A DNA stretch of 64,000 nt, taken from Pseudomonas cerasi. GTDB lineage: Bacteria > Pseudomonadota > Gammaproteobacteria > Pseudomonadales > Pseudomonadaceae. The DNA lies in assembly GCF_900074915.1 (NCBI RefSeq), contig NZ_LT222319.1:2167001-2231000 (forward strand), read 5' to 3'. The notes below the pieces were generated by a model. The model was not told where the DNA came from. It did not search any database and saw only the letters and a program-made list of their open reading frames with translations. How positions within the stretch are numbered: the first letter of the stretch is position 1; the number at the start of each line of letters is the position of its first letter. A program made the position numbers and the translations under genes. Of the stretch, positions 31,783 through 41,819 are shown one piece after another.

Positions 31783-33720
31783 ATGAGTACAACCCGACTG
31801 ACCATGGCCCAGGCCCTGGTGAAGTTTCTCGATAACCAGTACGTCGAAGTCGACGGCGTACAGAGCAAATTCGTCGCCGGCATTTTCACCATTTTCGGGC
31901 ATGGCAACGTGCTGGGGCTTGGGCAGGCGCTGGAGCAGGACAGCGGCGACCTGGTGGTCCATCAGGGCCGTAACGAGCAGGGCATGTGCCATGCCGCCAT
32001 CGGTTTTGCCAAGCAGCACCTGCGTCGCAAGATCTACGCGTGCAGTTCATCGGTCGGCCCTGGCGCGGCGAACATGGTCACCGCTGCGGCAACGGCCTCG
32101 GCCAACCGCATCCCGTTGCTGCTGTTGCCGGGCGATGTCTACGCCAGCCGCCAGCCCGATCCGGTGCTGCAGCAGATCGAGCAGTTTCACGACCTGAGTA
32201 TCAGCACCAACGACGCGTTCAAGGCGGTGAGCAAATACTGGGACCGCATCAACCGGCCCGAGCAGTTGATGAGCGCAGCGCTCAATGCCATGCGCGTACT
32301 GACCGACCCGGCCGACACGGGCGCCGTTACCCTGGCGCTGCCTCAGGATGTGCAGGCTGAAGCCTACGACTACCCGGACAGCTTCCTGCAAAAGCGTGTG
32401 CACCGTATCGACCGGCGTCCGCCAAGCAAGGCCATGCTTGACGACGCATTGAGGCTATTGGCCGACAAGCGCAAGCCGTTGCTGATCTGCGGCGGCGGGG
32501 TGCGTTACTCCGGTGCGGCGGATGCCTTGCAAGCCTTTGCCGAGCGCTTCGATATCCCGTTCGCCGAAACTCAGTCCGGCAAAAGTGCCATCGTTTCGGC
32601 GCACCCGTTGAACATGGGCGGCATCGGCGAAACCGGCACGCTGGCGGCCAATCGGCTGGCCAAAGAGGCTGACCTGATCATCGGCGTAGGCACCCGTTAC
32701 AGCGATTTCACCACCGCGTCGAAATGGCTGTTTCAGAACCCGGATGTGCAGTTTCTCAACCTCAATGTCGGTGCCTTTGATGTGCAGAAACTGGACGGCG
32801 TGCAGGTCCTGGCCGATGCGCAGATGGCATTGCAGGCGCTGACCGAAAGCCTCCAGGCCTGCGGTTATCGTGCGGCCTGGGGCGATGCACCGCGATCGGC
32901 GCGTGCCGAGCTGGATGCCGAGGTGGATCGCCTGTACGCGGTCGAGTACCAGCGTGAGGATTTTGTCCCGGAAATCAACGATCACCTGGACCCTGCCGTG
33001 CTGCGCGATTTCATCGAGCTGACGGGTTCGTGTCTGACTCAGAGTGGTGTATTGGGCATCCTCAACCAGAGCCTGCCTGCCGATGCGGTGATCGTTGCAG
33101 CAGCGGGCAGCTTGCCGGGTGATCTTCAGCGCGCCTGGCGCAGTACCGGAGTCGACACCTATCACGTCGAATACGGTTATTCGTGCATGGGTTATGAGGT
33201 CAACGCCGCACTGGGCGTGAAGCTCGCAGCGCCGCACCGCGAAGTCTTTGCGCTGGTCGGCGATGGCTCTTACATGATGCTCCATTCGGAACTGGCCACC
33301 TCGATCCAGGAGCGGCGCAAGATCAACGTGGTGCTGCTGGACAACATGACTTTCGGCTGCATCAACAATCTGCAGATGGAGCACGGCATGAACAGCTTCG
33401 GCACCGAGTTCCGTTTCCGCAATCCGGAAACCGGCAAGCTCGACGGTGACTTTGTGCCAGTGGATTTCGCCATGAGTGCTGCCGCCTATGGCTGCAAGAC
33501 CTACAAGGTGAGTACTGCCGAACAACTGCGCCAGGCGCTCGCCGATGCGCAACGTCAGACCGTGTCGACGCTGATCGACATCAAGGTCCTGCCCAAGACG
33601 ATGATCCACAAATACCTGTCGTGGTGGCGTGTCGGGGTTGCCGAAGTGTCGACCACCGGCACTACCGCTCAGGTGTATGAAAAGCTCAATCGCGAGCTGC
33701 TCAAGGCTCGTCAGTACTGA
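31783..33720 (+). CDS. iolD: 3D-(3,5/4)-trihydroxycyclohexane-1,2-dione hydrolase
   Basis: A 645-residue thiamine-diphosphate enzyme that opens the cyclitol ring to 5-deoxy-glucuronate. The three-domain acetolactate-synthase-like layout is complete: N-terminal pyrimidine-binding domain (with the catalytic Glu in [13 protein letters not shown]), central domain ([15 protein letters not shown]) and C-terminal ThDP domain with [29 protein letters not shown]. Length agrees with IolD (about 640). It is the only ring-opening step of the pathway and sits mid-operon. Confidence 0.96.
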   Translation: MSTTRLTMAQALVKFLDNQYVEVDGVQSKFVAGIFTIFGHGNVLGLGQALEQDSGDLVVHQGRNEQGMCHAAIGFAKQHLRRKIYACSSSVGPGAANMVTAAATASANRIPLLLLPGDVYASRQPDPVLQQIEQFHDLSISTNDAFKAVSKYWDRINRPEQLMSAALNAMRVLTDPADTGAVTLALPQDVQAEAYDYPDSFLQKRVHRIDRRPPSKAMLDDALRLLADKRKPLLICGGGVRYSGAADALQAFAERFDIPFAETQSGKSAIVSAHPLNMGGIGETGTLAANRLAKEADLIIGVGTRYSDFTTASKWLFQNPDVQFLNLNVGAFDVQKLDGVQVLADAQMALQALTESLQACGYRAAWGDAPRSARAELDAEVDRLYAVEYQREDFVPEINDHLDPAVLRDFIELTGSCLTQSGVLGILNQSLPADAVIVAAAGSLPGDLQRAWRSTGVDTYHVEYGYSCMGYEVNAALGVKLAAPHREVFALVGDGSYMMLHSELATSIQERRKINVVLLDNMTFGCINNLQMEHGMNSFGTEFRFRNPETGKLDGDFVPVDFAMSAAAYGCKTYKVSTAEQLRQALADAQRQTVSTLIDIKVLPKTMIHKYLSWWRVGVAEVSTTGTTAQVYEKLNRELLKARQY

Positions 33721-33765
33721 TCACTTTTATCGTTCAGCGCCCGTGATCCGTTCACGGGTACATCC

Positions 33766-34799
<1,034 letters not shown>

Positions 34800-34851
34800 C
34801 CATCCTGCGGTTAAACAGGACATCTCTTGAAAGGAATAAAAGGGAGGCATC

Positions 34852-35712
34852 ATGCGTATTGCACTGGACCCTTACATGTATCGCCATCTGTCACTGGGGG
34901 CGATGGTCGATAAAACCGCGGAGCTGGGCTATGACTATATCGAGCTGTCGCCGCGTGAAGATTTCATGCCATTTTACAAATACCCACGGGTGGATCGGGC
35001 GCGGATCAGGGAGTTTCGCAAGGCCCTGAGTGATGCCGGGGTGAAACTCTCCTCGTTGCTGCCGCTGTACCACTGGGCTGCGCCAGATGAAGACCTGCGT
35101 ATTGCAGCGGTTCGCAACTGGAAACGTGCCATTCAGGTCGCCGTTGAGATGGACTGCGACCTTATGAATACCGAGTTCAGCGGGCAATCCGACCATGCGC
35201 TGGTCTGTGAAAACCAGTTCATGAAATCCATGGATGAATTGATGCCGCATTTCGAGCGTGAAGGTATAAAGCTCGATATTCAGGCGCACCCCTACGATTT
35301 CTGCGAGCGCAACAACGAGTCGGTGGATATTATTCGCGGGCTCGATCGGGACTGGATCAACTACCTGTACGCGGCACCACACACTTTCTTCTACGACGAT
35401 GGCGTTGGTGATATCGCTTCGATGCTGCGCTATGCCGGCGACAAGCTCACGCATCTGATCATTGCCGACACCTATAATCACCGGGCTTCTTCCAACCTGC
35501 GCTACATCGTCAACCCGCCCGGCGTGACGGCGACGGTTCATCAGCACCTGGACATCGGCCAGGGCGAGGTGAACTGGGAGGCGTTCTTCTCGACGTTGCG
35601 GGACATCAAGTTCGACGGCATTGCCACAGTGGCGGTATTTGCCTGGGAGGAACGCGCAGATGAATCGAGCCGATTCATGCTGGAGCGGGTCAAAAGCGAG
35701 CTGCTCCGTTGA
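34852..35712 (+). CDS. iolH: sugar phosphate isomerase/epimerase, IolH-like
   Basis: A 286-residue AP-endonuclease-2-type TIM barrel starting [13 protein letters not shown]. Likely metal ligands: [37 protein letters not shown] and [11 protein letters not shown]. IolH-type proteins occur in many iol operons; their reaction is not firmly established and may be epimerisation of inositol isomers or their keto forms. A GGGAGG site precedes the ATG. It is one of three barrels of this superfamily in the operon, with iolE and iolI. Confidence 0.85.
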   Translation: MRIALDPYMYRHLSLGAMVDKTAELGYDYIELSPREDFMPFYKYPRVDRARIREFRKALSDAGVKLSSLLPLYHWAAPDEDLRIAAVRNWKRAIQVAVEMDCDLMNTEFSGQSDHALVCENQFMKSMDELMPHFEREGIKLDIQAHPYDFCERNNESVDIIRGLDRDWINYLYAAPHTFFYDDGVGDIASMLRYAGDKLTHLIIADTYNHRASSNLRYIVNPPGVTATVHQHLDIGQGEVNWEAFFSTLRDIKFDGIATVAVFAWEERADESSRFMLERVKSELLR

Positions 35713-35778
35713 AACGGCGGCATCAACTACACAACCGACGGCTGCGGCCATGAGGTTCATGGAATACAGGAGACATGC

Positions 35779-36798
35779 ATGCGAGCAGGGCTGGTGGGCT
35801 ATGGCAAAGGCGGGCGTTACTTTCATGCGACGCTGATTTCAAGTTTGCCGGGTGCCACGTTTGTGGGCGTCGTCACACGCTCCGAAGAGCGCAAGCAGGA
35901 AGTGGCCAAAGACCTTCCCGGCGTGGCGACCTTCGATACGCTGGCCGATCTGGTCGCTGCCGGGGTTGATGTGGTGGTGATTTCCACACCGCTGGCCTCG
36001 CGACGAGCGTTGATCCTCGAAGCGATAGAGCTGGGTGTCGGGGTCGTCAGCGACAAACCCTTCGCCAGTGATGCAGCCCAGGCGCGCGAGCTGGTGGACG
36101 CGGCCGAGCGTCGTGGCGTGCTGCTCAGCGTTTATCAGAACCGCCGCTGGGATTCGGACTTCCTCACTGTGCGCAAGTTGCTCGACAGCGAGGCACTGGG
36201 CGCGGTCAGCCGGTTCGAGTCCAGCATCGAGCGTTATTCGCCACGGTCTGTCGGCAAGGCCAGCGGCGGTGGCGTGCTGCGTGACCTGGGCAGTCATCTG
36301 GTGGATCAGGCGCTGGTGCTGTTCGGCCCGGTCGAACGGGTGTATGCGGAACTGCAATTCGCTGCGCCGCACGACGAACTGGATCACACGTTCTTCGTTT
36401 CCCTGCGCCATGCCGGCGGCGTGACCTCGCACCTGTCCGGCAGCTGCCTGCAAAACAGTGCCAAGCCGCGTTTCAGGGTCAGTGGAGCGAAGGGTTGTTA
36501 CAGCGTCGACGGGCTGGATGGTCAGGAAGAGGCCGCCTTTGCCGGGCTTACGCCAAGGTCCGAGGGCGAGCGCTGGGGTGTCGAGGAGCATCGGCGCTGG
36601 GGCTGGTTCGAGCAGGGCGAGCATCGCGAGCGTGTGCCGTCGGAGCGTGGTTGCTGGCTGGAGTTCTACCGCCAGTTGCAAAGCGCGGTTGACGAGCAGG
36701 GTATTAATCCGGTCAATCCGCATGATGCGATAGCCTCGGCGCAAATCATGGATGCCGCGCGCCTGAGTGCCAGAGAAGGGCGCGTTGTGGTGCTGTAG
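35779..36798 (+). CDS. Gfo/Idh/MocA oxidoreductase, possible scyllo-inositol dehydrogenase
   Basis: A 339-residue NAD(P)-dependent dehydrogenase with N-terminal GLVGYGKGGRYFHA, VVSDKPFASDAA (catalytic Lys) and GVLRDLGSHLVDQAL (Asp/His pair). It resembles the group containing IolW/YvaA-like scyllo-inositol dehydrogenases more than IolG. Its place as the last catabolic gene suggests it brings another inositol isomer into the pathway. A CAGGAG site precedes the start. A hairpin followed by T-rich sequence lies 44 bp downstream. Confidence 0.85.
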   Translation: MRAGLVGYGKGGRYFHATLISSLPGATFVGVVTRSEERKQEVAKDLPGVATFDTLADLVAAGVDVVVISTPLASRRALILEAIELGVGVVSDKPFASDAAQARELVDAAERRGVLLSVYQNRRWDSDFLTVRKLLDSEALGAVSRFESSIERYSPRSVGKASGGGVLRDLGSHLVDQALVLFGPVERVYAELQFAAPHDELDHTFFVSLRHAGGVTSHLSGSCLQNSAKPRFRVSGAKGCYSVDGLDGQEEAAFAGLTPRSEGERWGVEEHRRWGWFEQGEHRERVPSERGCWLEFYRQLQSAVDEQGINPVNPHDAIASAQIMDAARLSAREGRVVVL

Positions 36799-36841
36799 CC
36801 ATTGCGCGCTGCAGCGCATCCAGCGGCCCGTTATCGAAGAG

Positions 36842-36870
36842 AGCCTGACGCTTGCCATGCGTCGGGCTTT
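36842..36870 (+). terminator. terminator-like hairpin after the catabolic genes
   Basis: AGCCTGACGC, loop TTGCCAT, GCGTCGGGCT then TT; one G-T pair in the stem and a weak T-tract. Confidence 0.55.
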
Positions 36871-36898
36871 GTCGTCTCTGTAACCGAATAAAATGAAA

Positions 36899-36913
36899 TG
36901 GAATAAAATTCTA
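36899..36913. promoter_or_regulatory. degenerate IolR-like operator
   Basis: TGGAATAAAATTCTA: same left arm as the other sites, right arm TTCTA, spacer one base shorter. It lies 11 bp before the perfect palindrome. Confidence 0.35.
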
Positions 36914-36924
36914 AAATCAGTTGA

Positions 36925-36944
36925 ATTGGAAAATATTTTCCAAT
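36925..36944. promoter_or_regulatory. putative IolR operator 2, perfect 20-bp palindrome
   Basis: ATTGGAAAATATTTTCCAAT is identical to its reverse complement. It contains TGGAA-N6-TTCCA, as does the site between iolR and iolC, so both operon parts may answer to the same regulator. Confidence 0.65.
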
Positions 36945-37050
36945 AGAGTCGTTTTCAGGTTGCCGACTATCGAATCCCTCGCGTTTTGAAGGTTTTTCAA
37001 AGCACGAGAAGCAAGCCCGACAAAAACAAAACAAAAGATAGGTACTGTCG

Positions 37051-37221
37051 ATGAAAACCCCTACCTCTGGCGTCACCGCCAAGCGTTCTGCCACCTCGTC
37101 ATTCTGGATCCGGACCCTGGAGCGATTTCTCACCGTCGTCGCCCTGAGCCTGTGCGTGCGCCACAAGGACGCGCAACTGTTCTGCATTCCCGGTGCCACC
37201 GGGATCCGCCTGTCACGCTGA
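37051..37221 (+). CDS. possible small protein or leader peptide
   Basis: A 56-codon frame from ATG 37051 to TGA 37219-37221, in the region between the palindromic operator and the binding-protein gene. The middle (FWIRTLERFLTVVALSLCVR) is hydrophobic and could cross or touch a membrane; the ends are basic. The ribosome site is weak (ATAGG). It is unknown whether it is translated; it could be a leader peptide or chance. An A-rich stretch (CAAAAACAAAACAAAAG) lies just upstream. Confidence 0.35.
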   Translation: MKTPTSGVTAKRSATSSFWIRTLERFLTVVALSLCVRHKDAQLFCIPGATGIRLSR

Positions 37222-37234
37222 TTCGCTGCATCCG

Positions 37235-37242
37235 AACAACAA
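37235..37242 (+). promoter_or_regulatory. Hfq/Crc-type A-rich motif before the inositol-binding protein gene
   Basis: AACAACAA, extending to AACAACAACAATAA, next to TTTGGAGA. The best such motif in the window. Confidence 0.6.
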
Positions 37243-37265
37243 CAATAATTTGGAGACAGATCCTC

Positions 37266-38201
37266 ATGAAGACCAAGATTGCTTTGACCTCATTGGCGAT
37301 GGCGCTGATGGTGGGCAGCGGTGCAGCTTTGGCCGATATCAAGATTGGTGTGGCCATGTCGCAGTTCGATGACACCTGGCTGACCTACCTGCGTGACGAC
37401 ATGAATGCCAAGGCCAAAGTCATGTCAACGACCGAGAAAGTGGACCTGCAGTTCGTCGATGCCCGCGCTGATGTCAACAAGCAGCTCGATCAGGTCAAGG
37501 ACCTGATCAACAAGAAAGTCGACGCCCTGATCGTCAATCCGGTCGACACCGCCGCTACTGCGCGGATCACCAAGGAAGCGGTCGCCGCCGGTATCCCGCT
37601 GGTCTACGTCAACCGCCGCCCCGACGATCCGAAACTGCCTGCGGGCGTCGCCACAGTGACGTCGGATGACATGGAGGCCGGCCGACTTCAGGCGCAATAC
37701 ATCGCCGACAAAATGAAGGGCAAGGGCAGCGTCATGATTCTTCTGGGTGACCTGGCCAACAACTCCACGCAAAACCGCACCAAGGGCGTCAAAGAGGTGT
37801 TGGCCAAGTACCCGGACATCAAGATAGACCAGGAGCAGACCGGCACCTGGCTGCGCCAGAAGGGCATGGACCTGACCAACGACTGGCTTACCCAGGGCCG
37901 AAAATTCAACGCGGTGCTGGCCAACAACGATGAAATGGCCATTGGCGCGGCGATGGCGCTGAAGCAGGCAGGCGTGGATAAAGGCAGCGTTTTCGTTGCC
38001 GGTGTCGACGGTACACCGGACGGGCTCAACGCCGTGACCAAGGGCGATCTGGCCGTATCGGTCTATCAGGACGCGAAAGGACAGGCCGACGGGGCGATCG
38101 ATGCCGCGGTGAAACTGGCCAGGAAGGAGAAGGTCGAGCCCCAGGCGATCATCATTCCTTATCGCCTGATCACCCCTGAAAACGTCGCCACCTTCAAATA
38201 A
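37266..38201 (+). CDS. ABC importer periplasmic sugar (inositol) binding protein
   Basis: A 311-residue periplasmic binding protein of the ribose/galactose type. A signal peptide (MKTKIALTSLAMALMVGSG, cut after ALA near residue 22) precedes DIKIGVAMSQFDDTW. The body shows DALIVNPVDTAA, GIPLVYVNRRPDD, NDEMAIGAAMALKQAG and VAGVDGTPDGL, typical for this fold. Binding of myo-inositol is inferred from its place beside the iol genes. ATG 37266 has GGAGA upstream; longer in-frame frames would spoil the signal peptide. Confidence 0.92.
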   Translation: MKTKIALTSLAMALMVGSGAALADIKIGVAMSQFDDTWLTYLRDDMNAKAKVMSTTEKVDLQFVDARADVNKQLDQVKDLINKKVDALIVNPVDTAATARITKEAVAAGIPLVYVNRRPDDPKLPAGVATVTSDDMEAGRLQAQYIADKMKGKGSVMILLGDLANNSTQNRTKGVKEVLAKYPDIKIDQEQTGTWLRQKGMDLTNDWLTQGRKFNAVLANNDEMAIGAAMALKQAGVDKGSVFVAGVDGTPDGLNAVTKGDLAVSVYQDAKGQADGAIDAAVKLARKEKVEPQAIIIPYRLITPENVATFK

Positions 38202-38270
38202 CAACGATCGTCAGGCCTGGGAGGGCATGCCAATGCGCTCCCGCAGCCTGCCGCTTGAGGAGTTGTGATC

Positions 38271-39848
38271 ATGTTCGGTTCTGCTACTGCCAATCCGCCC
38301 GCGCAACGCGATCTGCCGTCCGGCGACGGGGGCGGAGGGGCGCCTGATGCCCAGGCCCCGTATCTGCTGGAAATCAGCCATGTCAGCAAGGGCTTCCCCG
38401 GCGTCATTGCGCTCAATGATGTGCAATTGCGCGTTCGCCCTGGCAGCGTGCTGGCGCTGATGGGCGAGAACGGAGCCGGAAAATCGACCCTGATGAAAAT
38501 CATTGCGGGCATCTATCAGCCGGACTCGGGCGAAATCCGCCTGCTTGGCAAGCCGGTCCGCTTCGATACGCCCCTGTCAGCGTTGCAGGCGGGTATCGCC
38601 ATGATCCATCAGGAACTGAACCTGATGCCGTTCATGAGCATTGCCGAGAACATCTGGATCGGTCGCGAACAGCTCAACGGCCTGCACATGGTCGATCACC
38701 GCGAGATGCACCGCTGCACTGCCGAACTGCTGGAGCGTCTGCGCATCAAGCTCGATCCCGAGGAGCTGGTCGGCACGCTGAGCATTGCCGAGCGGCAGAT
38801 GGTGGAGATCGCCAAGGCCGTGTCATACGACTCGGACGTGCTGATCATGGACGAACCGACCTCGGCGATCACCGAAACCGAAGTCGCTCACCTGTTCTCG
38901 ATCATCAGCGACCTGCGTGCCCAGGGCAAAGGCATCATTTACATCACCCACAAGATGAACGAAGTCTTCGAAATCGCCGACGAAGTGGCGGTGTTTCGCG
39001 ACGGCGCCTATATCGGCCTGCAGCGCGCCGAAAGCATGGACGGTGACAGCCTGATCACCATGATGGTAGGCCGTGAACTGACCCAGCTGTTCCCCGAGCG
39101 GGAAAAACCGGCAGGCGACGTACTGCTGTCCGTCAATCAACTGAGCCTGAACGGCATTTTCAAGGACGTGAGCTTCGACCTGCGTGCCGGGGAGGTGCTT
39201 GGCATTGCCGGGCTGATGGGGTCCGGGCGTACCAATGTCGCCGAGACCCTGTTCGGCATAACCCCCAGCGACAGCGGCGAGGTGCGCTTCGATGGCAAGA
39301 CGGTGCACATCGGCGATCCGCATCAGGCGATTGAACTGGGTTTTGCGCTGCTCACGGAGGACCGCAAATTGACCGGCCTGTTTCCATGCCTGTCAGTGAT
39401 GGAAAATATGGAGATGGCTGTGCTGGCCAACTATGCCGGTAACGGTTTCGTGCAACAGAAGGCCTTGCGCGCACTGTGCGAAGACATGTGCAAAAAGCTT
39501 CGGGTCAAGACGCCGTCGCTGGAGCAGTGCATCGACACATTATCCGGTGGTAACCAACAGAAGGCACTGCTCGCGCGCTGGCTGATGACCAACCCCAGGG
39601 TGCTGATTCTGGATGAACCCACACGCGGTATCGACGTGGGGGCCAAGGTGGAAATCTACCGCCTGATCTCCCTGCTGGCCAGTGAAGGCATGGCGGTCAT
39701 CATGATTTCCTCGGAGCTGCCGGAAGTGCTTGGCATGAGTGACCGGGTCATGGTCATGCACGAAGGCGAAATGATGGGCATCCTCGATCGTGGCGAAGCG
39801 ACCCAGGAAAAAGTCATGCATCTGGCCTCCGGCCACAAGGTTCATTGA
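38271..39848 (+). CDS. ABC importer ATPase, sugar (inositol) type
   Basis: A 525-residue tandem ATPase. The first nucleotide-binding domain has Walker [10 protein letters not shown], signature [14 protein letters not shown] and Walker [12 protein letters not shown]. The second has the shortened loop GLMGSGRTN in place of Walker [16 protein letters not shown] and [12 protein letters not shown]. This asymmetry is normal for ribose-type importers (RbsA, XylG). ATG 38271 has GAGGAG 8 bases upstream, better than the GTG at 38265. It energises uptake by the permease encoded next. Confidence 0.94.
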   Translation: MFGSATANPPAQRDLPSGDGGGGAPDAQAPYLLEISHVSKGFPGVIALNDVQLRVRPGSVLALMGENGAGKSTLMKIIAGIYQPDSGEIRLLGKPVRFDTPLSALQAGIAMIHQELNLMPFMSIAENIWIGREQLNGLHMVDHREMHRCTAELLERLRIKLDPEELVGTLSIAERQMVEIAKAVSYDSDVLIMDEPTSAITETEVAHLFSIISDLRAQGKGIIYITHKMNEVFEIADEVAVFRDGAYIGLQRAESMDGDSLITMMVGRELTQLFPEREKPAGDVLLSVNQLSLNGIFKDVSFDLRAGEVLGIAGLMGSGRTNVAETLFGITPSDSGEVRFDGKTVHIGDPHQAIELGFALLTEDRKLTGLFPCLSVMENMEMAVLANYAGNGFVQQKALRALCEDMCKKLRVKTPSLEQCIDTLSGGNQQKALLARWLMTNPRVLILDEPTRGIDVGAKVEIYRLISLLASEGMAVIMISSELPEVLGMSDRVMVMHEGEMMGILDRGEATQEKVMHLASGHKVH

Positions 39849-39871
39849 GTTCGCACTACAGGGCTCGGTAG

Positions 39872-39879
39872 AAGAAGAA
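39872..39879 (+). promoter_or_regulatory. Hfq/Crc-type A-rich motif before the permease gene
   Basis: AAGAAGAA fits AANAANAA, just before AAGAGGAAAC. Confidence 0.35.
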
Positions 39880-39894
39880 CAAGAGGAAACGAAC

Positions 39895-40920
39895 ATGAGC
39901 GACGCGATTCTGCAAAATAAACCGGCCATGACGCCGACCCGAAGCAAACGGCGGCTGCCCACCGAACTGAGCATCTTTCTGGTGCTGATCGGCATCGGCC
40001 TGATCTTTGAACTGTTCGGCTGGATCGTCCGTGATCAGAGCTTCCTGCTCAATTCCCAGCGTCTGGTACTGATGATCCTGCAGGTGTCGATCATCGGCTT
40101 GCTGGCCATTGGCGTGACTCAGGTGATCATCACTACAGGCATCGATCTCTCGTCGGGCTCGGTACTTGCACTTTCAGCGATGATTGCCGCGAGCCTGGCA
40201 CAAACCTCCGACTTCTCCCGGGCGGTGTTCCCGTCGCTGACCGACCTGCCGGTGTGGATTCCGGTCGTTGTCGGTCTCGGGGTCGGGCTGCTGGCGGGCG
40301 CCATCAATGGCAGCATCATTGCCATAACCGGCATTCCGCCGTTCATTGCCACGCTGGGCATGATGGTCTCTGCACGCGGTCTGGCACGCTTCTATACCGA
40401 AGGTCAGCCGGTGAGCATGCTCTCCGACTCGTACACGGCCATCGGCCAGGGCGCGATGCCGGTGATCATCTTTCTGGTGGTGGCGGTCATCTTTCATATT
40501 GCCCTGCGTTACACCAAGTACGGCAAATACACCTACGCCATTGGCGGCAACATGCAGGCGGCACGTACTTCGGGCATCAACGTCAAGCGCCATCTGGTGA
40601 TTGTCTACAGCATCGCCGGGCTGCTGGCCGGGCTGGCGGGTGTGGTTGCCTCGGCGCGGGCGGCAACCGGGCAGGCCGGGATGGGCATGTCCTACGAGCT
40701 GGACGCGATTGCCGCTGCGGTCATCGGTGGCACCAGCCTTTCCGGAGGGGTCGGGCGGATCACCGGTACGGTGATCGGTGCGCTGATCCTCGGCGTGATG
40801 GCCAGCGGTTTCACCTTTGTCGGTGTGGACGCCTATGTTCAGGACATTATCAAAGGCTTGATCATTGTCGTGGCCGTGGTAATCGATCAATATCGCAACA
40901 AGCGCAAGACCAAGCGCTGA
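39895..40920 (+). CDS. ABC importer permease, sugar (inositol) type
   Basis: A 341-residue membrane protein of the RbsC family with about nine or ten helices. The family marker ITTGIDLSSGSVLALSAMIAA is followed by GAINGSIIAITGIPPFIATLGMM and, near the end, AAAVIGGTSLSGGVGRITGTVIGALI. It forms the homodimeric channel with the ATPase and binding protein upstream. ATG 39895 follows AGAGGAAAC. Last gene of the inositol island; a clear terminator follows at once. Confidence 0.94.
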   Translation: MSDAILQNKPAMTPTRSKRRLPTELSIFLVLIGIGLIFELFGWIVRDQSFLLNSQRLVLMILQVSIIGLLAIGVTQVIITTGIDLSSGSVLALSAMIAASLAQTSDFSRAVFPSLTDLPVWIPVVVGLGVGLLAGAINGSIIAITGIPPFIATLGMMVSARGLARFYTEGQPVSMLSDSYTAIGQGAMPVIIFLVVAVIFHIALRYTKYGKYTYAIGGNMQAARTSGINVKRHLVIVYSIAGLLAGLAGVVASARAATGQAGMGMSYELDAIAAAVIGGTSLSGGVGRITGTVIGALILGVMASGFTFVGVDAYVQDIIKGLIIVVAVVIDQYRNKRKTKR

Positions 40921-41222
40921 TTCAATCACCTGCAGCAAAGGGCCTTTCAAGGCCCTTTTGTGCGTTGGAGTTTGCAGGAACCGATTCGCTGCCAGTGGGT
41001 CAGAGCCTCATCAAGCAACCTGCTGGTCAGGTCTTTCGCCCGCATTTCAAGGGTTTTACGGTATTCGCTGTACAAAAATCCTTCAATTGTGTTGCCGAGC
41101 CCGCTAGCCGGCCTTAGACTGCCGCCCCTCGTAAATTGAGTGCCAGGTGGCGCTTGGAGATTATTGGTTTGAACGGCAACGTCAGGCCGCTCCTCAATGC
41201 ACGTTTTTTTATAGAGAAATAA
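40921..41222. other. intergenic region between the inositol island and the dksA-like gene
   Basis: 302 bp. Apart from the terminator at 40937-40959 I see nothing definite; the last 60 bp are T-rich and probably hold the promoter of the next gene. Confidence 0.5.
40937..40959 (+). terminator. terminator of the inositol transporter operon
   Basis: AAAGGGCC, loop TTTCAA, GGCCCTTTT. Confidence 0.85.
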
Positions 41223-41627
41223 ATGACAAAGGAAAAGTTGCTGGCCATGCCGGCCGATGACTACATGAACGCCGAGCAGCACGCTTTCTTCGTCGAGCTG
41301 TTGCAGGGCATGAAGGTCGAGATCCATGAGCGTATCGAGCAGAGCCGCATTGCGATCGAGAGCCTGGACACGCCTGCCGACCCGGCTGACGCCGCTTCGG
41401 TCGAAGAAGAGCGTCACTGGCTGGTCAACGTGATCGATCGCGACCAGCGCATGCTGCCACAGTTGGAAATGGCCCTTTCGCGTATTGCTGACGACACCTT
41501 CGGCTGGTGCGACGACAGCGGCGAGCCAATCGGCCTCAAGCGCCTGCTGATCAGCCCGACCACCAAGTATTGCATCGAAGCGCAAGAGCGCCACGAGCAG
41601 ATCGACAAGCACCAGCGCCAGGCCTGA
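41223..41627 (+). CDS. DksA paralogue with two of the four zinc cysteines (DksA2-like)
   Basis: A 134-residue DksA/TraR protein: N-terminal coiled coil and C-terminal globular part. The coiled-coil tip DPADAAS keeps the Asp-x-x-Asp-x-Ala pattern that reaches into the RNA polymerase secondary channel. The zinc site is reduced: WCDDSG and YCIEAQ have one Cys each, where classical DksA has CxxC twice. P. aeruginosa DksA2 likewise has only two and replaces DksA when zinc is short. I see no Zur-like palindrome upstream, so zinc regulation is not shown. The ribosome site (GAGA) is weak. Confidence 0.85.
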   Translation: MTKEKLLAMPADDYMNAEQHAFFVELLQGMKVEIHERIEQSRIAIESLDTPADPADAASVEEERHWLVNVIDRDQRMLPQLEMALSRIADDTFGWCDDSGEPIGLKRLLISPTTKYCIEAQERHEQIDKHQRQA

Positions 41628-41656
41628 TACGCAGGCAACAGCGACTGAGTGACCAG

Positions 41657-41690
41657 ACCGGGAGGCAAGCAATTGCCTCCCGGTTTTGTT
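41657..41690 (+). terminator. terminator of the dksA-like gene
   Basis: A perfect 12-bp stem ACCGGGAGGCAA with a GCAA loop, followed by TTTGTT. Confidence 0.92.
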
Positions 41691-41819
41691 GTGCCCGGGA
41701 TTTGTCGAAAACGCGTTAATCGCCATCGCTCGGTCGCTACGACCAACAGCGCATGGCACAAGGCCGTTATCTGGCGTTTAATAGCGTCATAACGACAATG
41801 ACAGACGGGGTGACGCAGC

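Larger units (their letters stand above)
36799..37265. other. intergenic region between iol catabolic block and transporter
   Basis: 467 bp containing, in order, a terminator-like hairpin, two IolR-like operators in AT-rich DNA, a possible 56-codon frame (37051-37221) and an AACAACAA motif at 37235. It is probably the promoter region of the transporter operon. Confidence 0.6.
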
